Positions 25,462 through 34,034 of a DNA stretch of 34,055 bases are shown here, piece by piece. The notes under the pieces were generated by a model that saw only the letters and a program-made list of their open reading frames with translations, was not told the DNA's origin and searched no databases. The stretch is from Bacillus pseudomycoides. GTDB taxonomy: Bacteria; Bacillota; Bacilli; Bacillales; Bacillaceae_G. The position numbers and the translations under genes were made by a program. Location of the stretch: NCBI RefSeq assembly GCF_002551005.1, contig NZ_NVOY01000043.1, positions 1-34,055 on the forward strand. The letters run 5' to 3'. How positions within the stretch are numbered: the first letter of the stretch is position 1; every line of letters begins with the position of its first letter.

Positions 25462-26749
25462 ATTTTAAGGCAGCAAATGCTCTGCCAACGGCTTCAATTG
25501 TGTATTCAATGTCTTCTTTTGTATGCTCTGTAGTTAAGAACCATGCTTCATATTTAGATGGTGCTAAGTTAATTCCTTCATGAAGCATGAGTTTGAAGAA
25601 CTTACCGAACGTTTCACCGTCCGTATTTTGGGCAGCATCGTAGTCTTCGATTTTATCTTTTGTAAAGTATACCGTTAAAGCACCTTTTAGGCGATTTACT
25701 GTAATATCAATGTTGTGTGCAGCTGCTTGTTCTAGAATACCTTTTTCAAGCATTGCTCCAAGCTCATCTAGTTTTTCATATACGCCTTCTTGCTTAAGTA
25801 CCTCTAAGCATGCGATACCAGCAGTCATAGAAGCAGGGTTTCCGGCCATTGTACCCGCTTGATAAGCAGGACCGAGCGGTGCAACTTGCTCCATAATTTC
25901 TTTTTTCCCGCCGTAAGCACCGATTGGAAGACCGCCGCCGATTATTTTGCCAAGTGCAGTTAAGTCTGGTGTCACATTAAGTAGATCTTGAGCGCCGCCA
26001 TATATAAAGCGGAACGCTGTGATAACTTCATCATAAATTACTAATGCACCTGCTGCATGAACAAGTTCATTTACTTTTTCAAGGAAGCCTGGTTTTGGTT
26101 CAACAATGCCAAAGTTTCCAACGATCGGCTCTACAAGAATCGCAGCAACTTCATGTCCCCATTTATCTAAAGCTTCTTTTAATGTATCTACATTATTAAA
26201 GGGAACTGTAATGACTTCTTGTGCAATGCTTTGCGGTACACCAGCAGAATCAGGAATACCAAGTGTAGAAGGACCAGAGCCTGCTGCTACAAGCACTAAA
26301 TCAGAATGTCCATGGTAGCAACCCGCAAATTTCATGATTTTTGTGCGTCCTGTATAAGCGCGTGCAACACGGATTGTTGTCATAACAGCTTCTGTTCCTG
26401 AGTTTACAAAACGTACTTTATCCATTGCTGGCATAGCTTCTTTTAACATTTTTGCAAATTTTACTTCTAAAGCTGTCGGTGTTCCGTATAACACACCATT
26501 TTCGGAAGCGACTTTAATCGCTTCTGTTACATGTGGATGAGCATGGCCTGTAATAATCGGCCCGTATGCTGCTAAATAATCGATATATTTGTTGCCGTCC
26601 ACGTCCCAAAAGTAAGCACCTTTCCCGCGCTCCATTGCAACTGGTGAACCGCCGCCAACTGCCTTATAAGATCGAGAAGGACTGTTTACACCACCAACGA
26701 TATGTTCTAAAGCTTCTTTATGTAATTCTTCTGACTTTGTGAACTTCAT
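25460..26749 (-). CDS. gsaB: Glutamate-1-semialdehyde 2,1-aminomutase (second copy type, GsaB)
   Basis: This PLP enzyme converts glutamate-1-semialdehyde to 5-aminolevulinate for heme and other tetrapyrroles. The PLP lysine is Lys268 in [18 protein letters not shown], with the aspartate at [10 protein letters not shown], and [20 protein letters not shown] and YHGHSD present. The usual DEVMTGFR is here DEVITAFR, as expected of the paralogous GsaB type rather than the hem-operon HemL. The length of 429 aa is normal. AAGGAGATG precedes the ATG. It lies in the same place as B. subtilis gsaB (between ygaE and ygaF). Confidence 0.92.
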   Translation of the reverse strand: MKFTKSEELHKEALEHIVGGVNSPSRSYKAVGGGSPVAMERGKGAYFWDVDGNKYIDYLAAYGPIITGHAHPHVTEAIKVASENGVLYGTPTALEVKFAKMLKEAMPAMDKVRFVNSGTEAVMTTIRVARAYTGRTKIMKFAGCYHGHSDLVLVAAGSGPSTLGIPDSAGVPQSIAQEVITVPFNNVDTLKEALDKWGHEVAAILVEPIVGNFGIVEPKPGFLEKVNELVHAAGALVIYDEVITAFRFIYGGAQDLLNVTPDLTALGKIIGGGLPIGAYGGKKEIMEQVAPLGPAYQAGTMAGNPASMTAGIACLEVLKQEGVYEKLDELGAMLEKGILEQAAAHNIDITVNRLKGALTVYFTKDKIEDYDAAQNTDGETFGKFFKLMLHEGINLAPSKYEAWFLTTEHTKEDIEYTIEAVGRAFAALK

Positions 26750-27063
26750 GAAAATTCATCTCCTTACAAAAATCTATGTATTATTTTAACATGTTTTTGG
26801 AAAAGACGTATTGTTTGTACAAGTTGCTACTGTTGGGTAAACTATTCGTTGTGCGAAATGGAAGCTTTCACTATCGTATTGATAATTATATATAAGTTAA
26901 AGAACGACATAAAATCCTCTTTCTTTTTAGGGGAGGTCGAGAGCGAGTGAAGGTCATGTTGTATTTTGCGTAGCAGCGATGTATATGTCGAAAAATATAT
27001 AGTTAGGCATGTAACAAGGAAAGCTATTGTTTACTAGAGTGGAAGAGAGAAAGGAGAATCGTA
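26750..27063. other. gsaB-ABC transporter divergent intergenic region
   Basis: This 314-bp gap serves as upstream region for gsaB (minus) and the ABC transporter (plus). It holds the shortened bcr-like repeat at 26911-26997. I see no other gene or clear promoter. Confidence 0.6.
26911..26997 (+). repeat. bcr-like repeat, copy 4 (internally shortened)
   Basis: Plus-oriented, it keeps both ends: AAAATCCTCTTTCTTTTTAG, GGGAGGTCGAGAGCGA at the start and CATGTTGTATTTTGCGTAGC, AGCGATGTATATGTCG, AAAAAT at the end. About 65 bp of the middle (the GGCC hairpin and the CTGCCACGTG region) is missing. Confidence 0.75.
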
Positions 27064-28077
27064 ATGGAGACGGTTATTGACGTAAAAGATTTACGAAAAG
27101 AATTTACATCGTATTCAAGCCGCTCAGGATTAAAAGGAGCGTTTCGAGATTTATTAAATCGTAATTATAAAATTGTCCCAGCAGTAAATGATATTTCGTT
27201 TACTGTAAAGCAAGGGGAGATGGTTGGATATATTGGGGAAAATGGTGCTGGTAAATCCACTACTATTAAAATGCTAACAGGTATTTTGACACCGACAGCT
27301 GGACAAATTACTGTGAATGGCATGAATCCTCATAAACAAAGGGAAGAATTTGTAAAAACAATTGGTGTTGTGTTTGGTCAACGTTCGCAGCTTTGGTGGG
27401 ATATTGCCGTGCAAGAATCATTTCGTTTGTTAAAAAAAGTATATGGTGTATCCGATGCAGAGTATAAAGAACATATGGAGCATGTAATTGAAACGTTGGA
27501 TATTGGTCCTTTATTGGATAAGCCCGTCCGAAAGTTATCGCTTGGACAACGGATGCGCTGTGAATTAGCGGCAGCTTTAATTCATAATCCGCCGCTATTG
27601 TTTTTAGATGAACCGACAATCGGTCTTGATGTTCTCGTTAAATTAAAAATTCGTGACTTTCTAAAAGAAATGAATGAACGCTATAAAACAACGATTTTAT
27701 TAACGACGCATGACATTACAGATATTGAAGCGCTTTGTGATCGTGTTGTTATGTTAGATGAAGGAAAAATAATGTATGACGGATCTTTAGACAAGCTTCG
27801 CGCGCAGTGGGGAGCAGAAAAAGAAATTCATTTTCAATTTGTAACCTCTGTTTCTTATCAGCAACTTGCGATGTTAATGCCTGATAACGATGTAGTTTGG
27901 TCACAAGGAAAAGAACAACATACATGGATTGCCAAGATCCCAAATGAAGAAGTCATGATTTCAACGCTTATATCAAAAGTTGTCCAATCTTTTGGGATTA
28001 AAGACTTGAAAATTAACGAGGTTTCTACAGAAGAAATCATTCGTAATATTTACGAAGAGGGCATGATTCATGGGTAA
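27064..28077 (+). CDS. ABC-2 type transporter, ATP-binding protein
   Basis: The 337-residue ATPase has Walker A GENGAGKSTT, Q-loop VVFGQRSQLWWDI, signature RKLSLGQRMRCELAAAL, Walker B LLFLDEPTIGLD and H-loop TTHD. The family with FGQRSQLWWD is the COG4586 group of exporter ATPases that pair with two unlike permeases. The C-terminal 80 residues are an accessory domain. GAAAGGAGA precedes the ATG. The two permeases follow, the first overlapping its stop codon by 8 bases, so the three form one operon. The substrate is unknown. Confidence 0.92.
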   Translation: METVIDVKDLRKEFTSYSSRSGLKGAFRDLLNRNYKIVPAVNDISFTVKQGEMVGYIGENGAGKSTTIKMLTGILTPTAGQITVNGMNPHKQREEFVKTIGVVFGQRSQLWWDIAVQESFRLLKKVYGVSDAEYKEHMEHVIETLDIGPLLDKPVRKLSLGQRMRCELAAALIHNPPLLFLDEPTIGLDVLVKLKIRDFLKEMNERYKTTILLTTHDITDIEALCDRVVMLDEGKIMYDGSLDKLRAQWGAEKEIHFQFVTSVSYQQLAMLMPDNDVVWSQGKEQHTWIAKIPNEEVMISTLISKVVQSFGIKDLKINEVSTEEIIRNIYEEGMIHG

Positions 28078-28861
28078 GTATATTGAAATGATTCGTGTTC
28101 GTTTTTTAATGATGCTCGCGTATCGAACAAACTATTATAGCGGTATTATCATTTATACAATTAATATCGGAGCATATTACTTTTTATGGCAAGCTATTTA
28201 TAGCGGGAAAGAAAATATCGAAAGTTTATCCGTTACACAAATGACAACATACATTGCAATTGCCTGGATGGCCCGTGCATTTTATTTCAATAATATTGAC
28301 CGGGAGATTGCGATGGAAATTAAAGAAGGACGGGTTGCGGTTGAGTTAATTCGTCCATATAACTATTTAGGTATGAAAGTCATGCAAGGATTAGGAGAAG
28401 GGATTTTCCGATTTGCTTTCTTTTCTATTCCAGGTATGGTCATCGTTACATTGTTATTCTCACTGCAAATTACAACAAATGTTCAAACGTGGTTGTACTT
28501 CTTCCTATCATTATTATTTAGTTTTATCATTAATACACAAATTAACTTAATGACAGGAATGTTAACGTTCTTTTTATTTAATAATAATGGAATTATGTAT
28601 GCAAAACGCGTTGTGATCGATTTGTTTTCAGGGTTATTACTGCCGATTAGCTTCTATCCGTTATGGGCGCAAAAAGTAATGACGTTTCTGCCGTTTCAAG
28701 CAATTAGTTATATTCCGAGTATGATTTTCTCGGAAGGAATGCAAGGTGAGGCGATTTATAAAGCTTTATTATTTCAAATCATATGGGCAGTGCTGCTCAT
28801 TATTCCAATTGTTATGATGTGGAAAACAGCAAGAAAACGGCTGATTGTACAAGGGGGATGA
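28070..28861 (+). CDS. ABC-2 transporter permease, first subunit (COG4587-like)
   Basis: A 263-residue integral membrane protein with about six hydrophobic helices. The conserved middle reads REIAMEIKEGRVAVELIRPYNY, the amphipathic coupling region of this exporter-permease family. It overlaps the ATPase gene by 8 bases (translational coupling) and is followed within a few bases by the second permease. It would form a heterodimer with that permease. Confidence 0.9.
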   Translation: MGKYIEMIRVRFLMMLAYRTNYYSGIIIYTINIGAYYFLWQAIYSGKENIESLSVTQMTTYIAIAWMARAFYFNNIDREIAMEIKEGRVAVELIRPYNYLGMKVMQGLGEGIFRFAFFSIPGMVIVTLLFSLQITTNVQTWLYFFLSLLFSFIINTQINLMTGMLTFFLFNNNGIMYAKRVVIDLFSGLLLPISFYPLWAQKVMTFLPFQAISYIPSMIFSEGMQGEAIYKALLFQIIWAVLLIIPIVMMWKTARKRLIVQGG

Positions 28862-28868
28862 TGAGAGA

Positions 28869-29654
28869 ATGTTATATTTTAAGTTGTTTTTACAATATGC
28901 AAGTCAATATATAAAAACGAAGCTAGAATATCGCGGGGATTTTATTGTTGGTTTACTATCTGATGTATTGTTACAGGCAGTAAACTTAATTTTTATTCTT
29001 GTTGTATTTGGACATACGCAAGCGTTAAAAGGATGGAATAGGGAAGAAGTGATCTTTATTTATGGTTTTTTCCTAGTTCCGTTTGCGATTTTCTCTTCAT
29101 TCTTTAATATATGGGATTTTAATGATCGTTATATCGTAAAAGGTGAAATGGACCGCATTTTAACACGCCCTATTCATAGTTTATTTCAAGTGATCTTAGA
29201 ACGTATGGAATTGGAGTCACTTCTTGGGGCAATAACTGGCTTTGGCGTAATGGGATATGCTGCACTGCAGCTTCAATTAACATTTCATTGGTACGATTTT
29301 TTTCTATTTATATTGATGGTACTCGGCGGTGCACTTGTGTATGGTGGAATTTTCGTAACGCTTGCAAGTATTGGCTTTTGGTCAGATGCAAGAAGTTCGA
29401 TTATGCCGCTCATGTATAACATCGGAAATTACGGACGTTATCCTGTTAATATTTATAATCGCGTGATTCGTTTTGTTTTAACGTTTATATTGCCGTTTGC
29501 TTTTGTTGGTGTGTATCCGGCATCTTACTTTTTAGGAAAAACAGAATGGAACTCCTATGCGTTTGTAACACCGGTTGTGGGGATTATTTGTTTTTTAATC
29601 GGGTTTTTCATTTGGAATTTAGGAGTAAAGCGATATCGCGGTGCTGGGAATTAG
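28869..29654 (+). CDS. ABC-2 transporter permease, second subunit (COG3694-like)
   Basis: A 261-residue membrane protein with about six helices and the matching coupling motif NDRYIVKGEMDRILTRPIHSLFQ. I choose ATG 28869 with GGGGGATGATGAG just upstream; the longer frame uses a TTG inside the previous gene. It starts 7 bases after the first permease ends. Together with the ATPase it makes a complete export system of unknown substrate. Confidence 0.9.
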   Translation: MLYFKLFLQYASQYIKTKLEYRGDFIVGLLSDVLLQAVNLIFILVVFGHTQALKGWNREEVIFIYGFFLVPFAIFSSFFNIWDFNDRYIVKGEMDRILTRPIHSLFQVILERMELESLLGAITGFGVMGYAALQLQLTFHWYDFFLFILMVLGGALVYGGIFVTLASIGFWSDARSSIMPLMYNIGNYGRYPVNIYNRVIRFVLTFILPFAFVGVYPASYFLGKTEWNSYAFVTPVVGIICFLIGFFIWNLGVKRYRGAGN

Positions 29655-29684
29655 TCACTTATTCATATGGGATAAAACTCCGTT

Positions 29685-29717
29685 TGTCCTCATACAAATA
29701 AAATGAGGTGGAGGACA
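29685..29717 (+). promoter_or_regulatory. Hairpin covering the ribosome binding site of the K+ channel gene
   Basis: TGTCCTC (29685-29691) can pair with GAGGACA (29711-29717), which includes the GAGG ribosome binding site and the first base of ATG. A competing pairing is CCTCA with TGAGG (29704-29708). Either may limit translation. Confidence 0.4.
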
Positions 29718-30121
29718 TGTTGTGGGTGATTATTTTATTGGTTGCTGCGATTTCTGTATTACGGAGTATACAATTACTATGGAGCTCAGCAGGAGAATCA
29801 AACCGTTTTTTCTCTTTGTATAATCTGATATCGTTATTTCTTATTTATACAACGGTACTCATTGCATTTGCACTTAGTTATGTTGTTTTAGAAGAAAGTG
29901 GATTTTCGGTATTAAAAGAAGACGGGAAATTAGTAATGAATCATTCATTCGCTCTTGTAGAAATATGTTTATATTTTAGTGCAATTACATTGTTATCAGT
30001 TGGATATGGTGATGTAACGCCGATTGGAATTGGGCGTTGGATTGCCATTATAGAAGCACTGATTGGATATACGATGCCATTTGCATTTGTTGTGCGGACA
30101 GTTATGGAAAATGAAAAATAA
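29717..30121 (+). CDS. Two-pore-helix potassium channel family protein (134 aa)
   Basis: A small ion channel subunit with hydrophobic helices at about residues 2-20, 34-58 and 101-122, and a pore loop between the last two. The selectivity filter is in LLSVGYGDVTP, matching the K+ channel signature T/SVGYGD. It has no cytoplasmic RCK domain, so it is a minimal channel that would assemble as a tetramer. I choose ATG 29717 with GGTGGAGG upstream; the longer frame starts at a GTG inside this site. It differs from the known B. cereus NaK channel (filter TVGDGN). Confidence 0.85.
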   Translation: MLWVIILLVAAISVLRSIQLLWSSAGESNRFFSLYNLISLFLIYTTVLIAFALSYVVLEESGFSVLKEDGKLVMNHSFALVEICLYFSAITLLSVGYGDVTPIGIGRWIAIIEALIGYTMPFAFVVRTVMENEK

Positions 30122-30167
30122 TAGGATATTTGATATAGTGGAAGCAAAATAGAAGGAGTGATTGTAT

Positions 30168-30632
30168 ATGATTACAGTAGGGAAAATGGCACCGGATTTC
30201 ACGTTAGAAGCAAGCAATGGAGAGCAAGTAAAATTATCTGATTTTCGTGGGAAACACGTTGTCATTTATTTTTATCCAAAAGATATGACACCAGGATGTA
30301 CGACTGAAGCGTGCGATTTTCGTGATCATCATGTAGCCTTTGGAGAGTTAGATTGTGTAATTTTAGGGATAAGTACGGACTCTTTACAGCGACACGAAAA
30401 ATTTATAGAAAAATATAACTTACCATTTTTGCTGTTAGCTGATGAAGATCATACAGTCGCAGAAATGTACGGTGTTTGGAAGCTGAAGAAAAACTTTGGA
30501 AAAGAGTACATGGGAATTGAAAGATCAACATTTATAGTTGATAAAGAAGGACAGTTAGTAAAGGAATGGACAAAAGTTAAAGTTAAGGGCCATGTTGAAG
30601 AAGCGTTACAATTTGTGAAAGAAAATTTATAA
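30168..30632 (+). CDS. bcp: Thiol peroxidase Bcp (YgaF-type peroxiredoxin)
   Basis: This peroxiredoxin reduces hydrogen peroxide and organic hydroperoxides. The peroxidatic Cys44 is in MTPGCTTEACDFRD, with Cys49 the likely resolving residue of the atypical 2-Cys/Bcp type. The thioredoxin-like fold shows VVIYFYPKD, LGISTDSLQRHEKF, and RSTFIVDKEGQLVKEW. The length is 154 aa. ATG 30168 is chosen with GAAGGAGTG upstream. It is the B. subtilis ygaF equivalent and lies near perR, but I see no good PerR box directly upstream of it. Confidence 0.94.
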   Translation: MITVGKMAPDFTLEASNGEQVKLSDFRGKHVVIYFYPKDMTPGCTTEACDFRDHHVAFGELDCVILGISTDSLQRHEKFIEKYNLPFLLLADEDHTVAEMYGVWKLKKNFGKEYMGIERSTFIVDKEGQLVKEWTKVKVKGHVEEALQFVKENL

Positions 30633-30952
30633 GAAAAAAGTGCTTTAGAGATTCTACTTGAATACGATAAAGTAAAGTGTTTTAATCCTTCATCATAAAT
30701 GTGATGAAGGATTTTTTGTCGAAATTTGATGATAAATGTCATATTTTATGTTAAACTCAGTGTGAAATAAAAAGGAAAATAGAGAAGGAATGTATAGGGT
30801 TAATTTTCGGAATATTTTTTTAATGATTATTTTGTGTTCTTTTCTCTATTTGCAATGAGGTTTTATCCTTAAAAGAATTATTGTATAAAAATATATTAAT
30901 TTTTTAATAGAATGCTAGGTTTGGAAAGCGATAGAAAGGTATGGGGTGAAAC
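30633..30952 (+). other. bcp-M60 peptidase intergenic region
   Basis: This 320-bp, AT-rich gap holds the bcp terminator at 30684-30717 and the upstream region of the peptidase gene. I found no PlcR-type TATGNAN4TNCATA site and no convincing promoter. Confidence 0.5.
30684..30717 (+). terminator. bcp terminator
   Basis: AATCCTTCATCA and TGATGAAGGATT form a 12-bp perfect stem with a 6-nt loop and are followed by a T tract. Confidence 0.9.
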
Positions 30953-32587
30953 ATGAAAAAAGATACTAAAAAAAGGAATAGTAAAATAGTAATGAAAACG
31001 TTTATAGCTGTGAATGTACTTGCTTTTCCGTTTATCGGAGAGGCAGCAAAAGTTTCAGCTGAAACACAAGGACAAACTACAAAAGCGCAAGTATCCACTG
31101 AACGTACTTTTCATGTTACGGGTAAGGGGAATATAGATCAAATTAAAGATAGGGATAGACGTCAATTTCGATTTAGTCCATATGAACCAACTGGATTATA
31201 TGCAAGCCCGAATGAAAAAATAACAATTCAAGTAGACGGGACGCAAAATATTCAAGCTTATATAGGAACGTTCTCCTATGACGGTTCATGGAAGGAAGAT
31301 TCGCTCATAAAGTCGTTTACTTTAAAACCAGGCGAAAATACAATTGAATCGCCAAATGGTGGAATGATTTATTTTTACAATCCACAACAAGGCGGCACTG
31401 TTCAAGCTGAAATTAAAGCAGGGGGATCGCCTACGCCTTTCTTTGAATTAGGCAAACATACGAAACAAGATTTAATCAATATGCTAGGTACATATCCTAA
31501 CGCCCATGCGGTGGAATTAAAAGGAGAACGCTCACTCATAACGGCAAGCCCTGAACGAGTTAAAAAATATTTAATAGGTTCGAATACAGATCCTGTAGAA
31601 CTGTTAAAGAAAATAGATGAATCTATTAGAATTGAAGATCACGTTGCTGGTTTATCTGAAGAAGAAGCGGATAAGCATTATATACACTTTGTAGAGGATA
31701 ATCACTCTGATGGGTATATGTATGCATATACTAGTCGAACAGCATATATTGGAGACGCTATTCAAAATGTATTAAATATAAATAAGTTTACAAAAGACGG
31801 ATGGGGACCTTGGCATGAAATGGGTCATCAAAGACAACAAATTCCTTGGTTGTGGGATGGGTTAGGAGAAGTTACGACAAACATTTATAGTATGTCTGTG
31901 CAGCGTGCTTTCGGAAATCCATCAAGATTAGAGAAGGGAACATATGAAAAAGCATTTACGTATTTAAGCAAGCCGCAATCGGAAAAAGATTATAACAAAA
32001 TTGATGATGTCTTTGTGAAATTAGCGATGTTTTGGCAATTGGATTTAGCTTTTGGAGAGGAATTTTACCCAAAATTACATCAATTGTACCGCTCCATACC
32101 TAAAGCAGAGCTTCCGAAAACAAGTGACGAGAAAATTTAAGCATTTATTTACAATACATCTAAGATTGCAAAGCAAAATTTACTACCTTTCTTTGATAAA
32201 TGGGGACTTATAGCATCACCGGAAACAAGACAAAAAATAGAAGCTTTACATTATCCAACATTAACTGCACCGATCTGGGAAGCAACAGATTCTAAGCCTG
32301 TTAAAGTTCAAGAACAAACAACTAGCGATCAAAAAGATCAAACAGGTAAAACGGACCAAACAGATCAAAAGGGTCAACCAGATAAAACGAATCAACCAGA
32401 TCAAACAAGCAATGTTAACCTAACAAGTCATTCTTCGAACATTAATGATAAGTCTGTAAATTCTAAAGTAAACAATACAGAAGATACAAATAAGAAATTA
32501 CCAAGTACAGGCTCACAAATGCCGACATCAGGATTAATGGGTGTTACCTTATTATTAGTAAGTGTTATTTTGCGCAGAATAAAATAA
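30953..32587 (+). pseudogene. LPXTG-anchored M60-type metallopeptidase, broken by an in-frame stop
   Basis: The frame encodes a 544-codon surface peptidase but a TAA at 32138-32140 splits it. The first part (395 aa) has a signal peptide (hydrophobic to about residue 30, likely cut after KVSA), a beta domain, and the zinc motif His288-Glu289-x-x-His292 with Glu306, as in M60/enhancin-like peptidases. The same frame continues after the stop with FIYNTSKIAKQNLLPFFDKW, a Gln/Asp/Lys-rich spacer (about residues 430-500) and a sorting signal LPSTG (516-520), hydrophobic stretch and RRIK tail. TAA would arise from CAA (Gln) by one C-to-T change. The family acts on host glycoproteins such as mucins. 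A truncated secreted product is possible. Confidence 0.85.
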
Positions 32588-32688
32588 TTAGTAAAACTTT
32601 ACATACAAGGCATATGACTATACACTTTTGGGGGATTCTTCATATGCTAACAGTGTAGGGCATACCTCCTCAGATGATAGTTGTTCAT

Positions 32689-32714
32689 GTGCGAGATTTT
32701 CTCGCACTTTTTTT
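32689..32714 (+). terminator. Terminator after the M60 peptidase gene
   Basis: GTGCGAG and CTCGCAC form a 7-bp perfect stem with a short loop, followed by a run of T residues. It lies about 100 bases after the peptidase stop. Confidence 0.85.
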
Positions 32715-32888
32715 CATGTAAATGTATAAAAAGAAATACGGTCATCTAAAAATAAAATGAAGCTTTATCTGGAGAAGGCATCCACATTAACTACGTTGCG
32801 CTGTTTGTTAAATTTGGAATAAGCTTAAGAATAAAATACATAGTTATAGTAGAAATGTTGACGAGTGGAAGGAAAAGGAGTACACTCT

Positions 32889-32903
32889 TTATAAGAATTA
32901 CAA
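32889..32903 (+). promoter_or_regulatory. PerR-box-like operator upstream of perR
   Basis: TTATAAGAATTACAA matches the PerR consensus TTATAATNATTATAA at 12 of 14 defined positions. It lies about 30 bases before the perR start codon, which fits autoregulation as known in B. subtilis. Confidence 0.65.
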
Positions 32904-32931
32904 AATAATAATCCGTATAGAATCGGGGTGC

Positions 32932-33363
32932 ATGACGGTGGTCAAAGAAGAATTAAAAGAAGCGCTGGAAATGTTGAAAAATACGGGTGTACGCATTACT
33001 CCACAGCGTCATGCTATTTTAGAGTACCTTGTGGAATCTATGATGCATCCAACAGCGGATGAAATTTATAAAGCATTAGAAGGTAAGTTTCCAAATATGA
33101 GTGTTGCGACAGTTTATAATAACTTGCGCGTATTTAAGGAAGTAGGGCTTGTAAAAGAGCTTACCTATGGTGATTCCTCAAGCAGATTTGATTACGTTAC
33201 AAGTCAGCATTATCACGTGATTTGCGAAAAATGTGGTAAGATTGTTGATTTTCCGTATGCGGGTCTAGAGGAAATTGAGAATGAAGCTGCGAAAGCAACA
33301 GGCTTTGTAATCAATAGTCACCGTTTAGAAATTTACGGTGTTTGTCAAGACTGTAATAAGTAA
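32932..33363 (+). CDS. perR: Peroxide-responsive repressor PerR (Fur family)
   Basis: PerR is a metal-dependent repressor that senses H2O2 by oxidation of iron-bound histidines and controls peroxide defence genes. The winged helix is in residues 20-75 ([34 protein letters not shown]). Regulatory metal ligands by alignment with B. subtilis PerR are His39, Asp87, His93, His95 and Asp106. The structural zinc site is Cys98/Cys101 and Cys138/Cys141. The Asp at position 106 (rather than Glu) supports PerR rather than Fur or Zur. The length is 143 aa. A PerR-box-like site upstream suggests autorepression. Confidence 0.95.
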   Translation: MTVVKEELKEALEMLKNTGVRITPQRHAILEYLVESMMHPTADEIYKALEGKFPNMSVATVYNNLRVFKEVGLVKELTYGDSSSRFDYVTSQHYHVICEKCGKIVDFPYAGLEEIENEAAKATGFVINSHRLEIYGVCQDCNK

Positions 33364-33376
33364 TACACTTGATTAA

Positions 33377-33408
33377 AAGGCTGACGCTTTAAGTCAGCCT
33401 TTTTTTTA
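33377..33408. terminator. Shared terminator of perR and ygzB
   Basis: AAGGCTGAC and GTCAGCCTT form a 9-bp perfect stem with a 7-nt loop, followed by eight T residues. It sits between the two converging genes. Confidence 0.9.
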
Positions 33409-33431
33409 TCGAAAGCAAGTATAGACTTTTG

Positions 33432-33788
33432 TTACATTTTGTAGCCCTTTCGATTGTATTTTTCATCGAATTCTTTTCCTTCTAAATTTCGATCGAGTGT
33501 GAGTGGCTGGTTACAATGCATGCAAGCATCAACTCGTCCAAGTATTTTAGTTGGTTTGTTGCAAGATGGACAAATAACTTGAACTGTTTTTGTTGATAGC
33601 ATACCAATCCAAAAATAAACAACAGTACTAGCGATGACAGCAAAAAAGCCAACCATCATAAAAATTGTCATAACAAGAATGTTTTCACGAAAAAAGACCC
33701 CTAAGTATGCAATGAACAGTCCAATAAATACTAAACTTAATGCAAAAGTTCTAATCTTATTGATTTTATTTGAGTATTTTATGCTCAT
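33432..33788 (-). CDS. ygzB: YgzB family membrane protein (118 aa, UPF0295)
   Basis: Two hydrophobic helices (about residues 14-36 and 41-64) are followed by a zinc-ribbon-like segment with CPSCNK and CMHCNQ. Length, layout and place next to perR match the Bacillus UPF0295/YgzB family of unknown function. I choose ATG 33788 ([14 protein letters not shown]) with GGAAGGTG upstream; a GTG at 33797 is inside the binding site. Confidence 0.92.
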   Translation of the reverse strand: MSIKYSNKINKIRTFALSLVFIGLFIAYLGVFFRENILVMTIFMMVGFFAVIASTVVYFWIGMLSTKTVQVICPSCNKPTKILGRVDACMHCNQPLTLDRNLEGKEFDEKYNRKGYKM

Positions 33789-33915
33789 CCCTTTCACCTT
33801 CCTATAAGTAATAATATAGCATAGATTTCTGAATTTTTGGATGATTAAGGATATCTATAGTTTTTTATGTATTTTGAGATATTTAATCAGGATGTGAAAT
33901 TTTTTATAAAAAGTG

Positions 33916-33944
33916 TTGACCATCTATAATGAGCATGCTATATT
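33916..33944 (+). promoter_or_regulatory. Strong promoter P1, probable rRNA operon
   Basis: TTGACC (33916-33921), 17 bases, TATATT (33939-33944). Preceded by an A/T-rich UP-like stretch. Start expected near 33951. Confidence 0.7.
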
Positions 33945-34005
33945 AATAAACGTCGCTGCTGCACGAAAGCAGAAAGCAGACAAAAAAGAAGTGAAAAAAA
34001 CAATG

Positions 34006-34034
34006 TTGACATCAAAAAACAAAGATGTTAACAT
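34006..34034 (+). promoter_or_regulatory. Strong promoter P2, probable rRNA operon
   Basis: TTGACA (34006-34011), 17 bases, TAACAT (34029-34034), 90 bases after P1. The following GAGGAAGTCGCAATTGAGCG resembles the leader that precedes 16S rRNA in B. cereus group genomes as I recall it; the 16S gene itself is outside the window. Confidence 0.65.

Larger units (their letters stand above)
32588..32931 (+). other. M60 peptidase-perR intergenic region
   Basis: This 344-bp stretch has one terminator (32689-32714) and the perR upstream region with a PerR-box-like site. I see no gene in it. Confidence 0.55.

Noticed and set aside
32138-32140. Programmed stop-codon read-through or recoding in the peptidase gene
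   Set aside because: TAA is the least read-through stop, and no recoding hairpin or pyrrolysine/selenocysteine context is visible; a simple CAA-to-TAA mutation is more likely.
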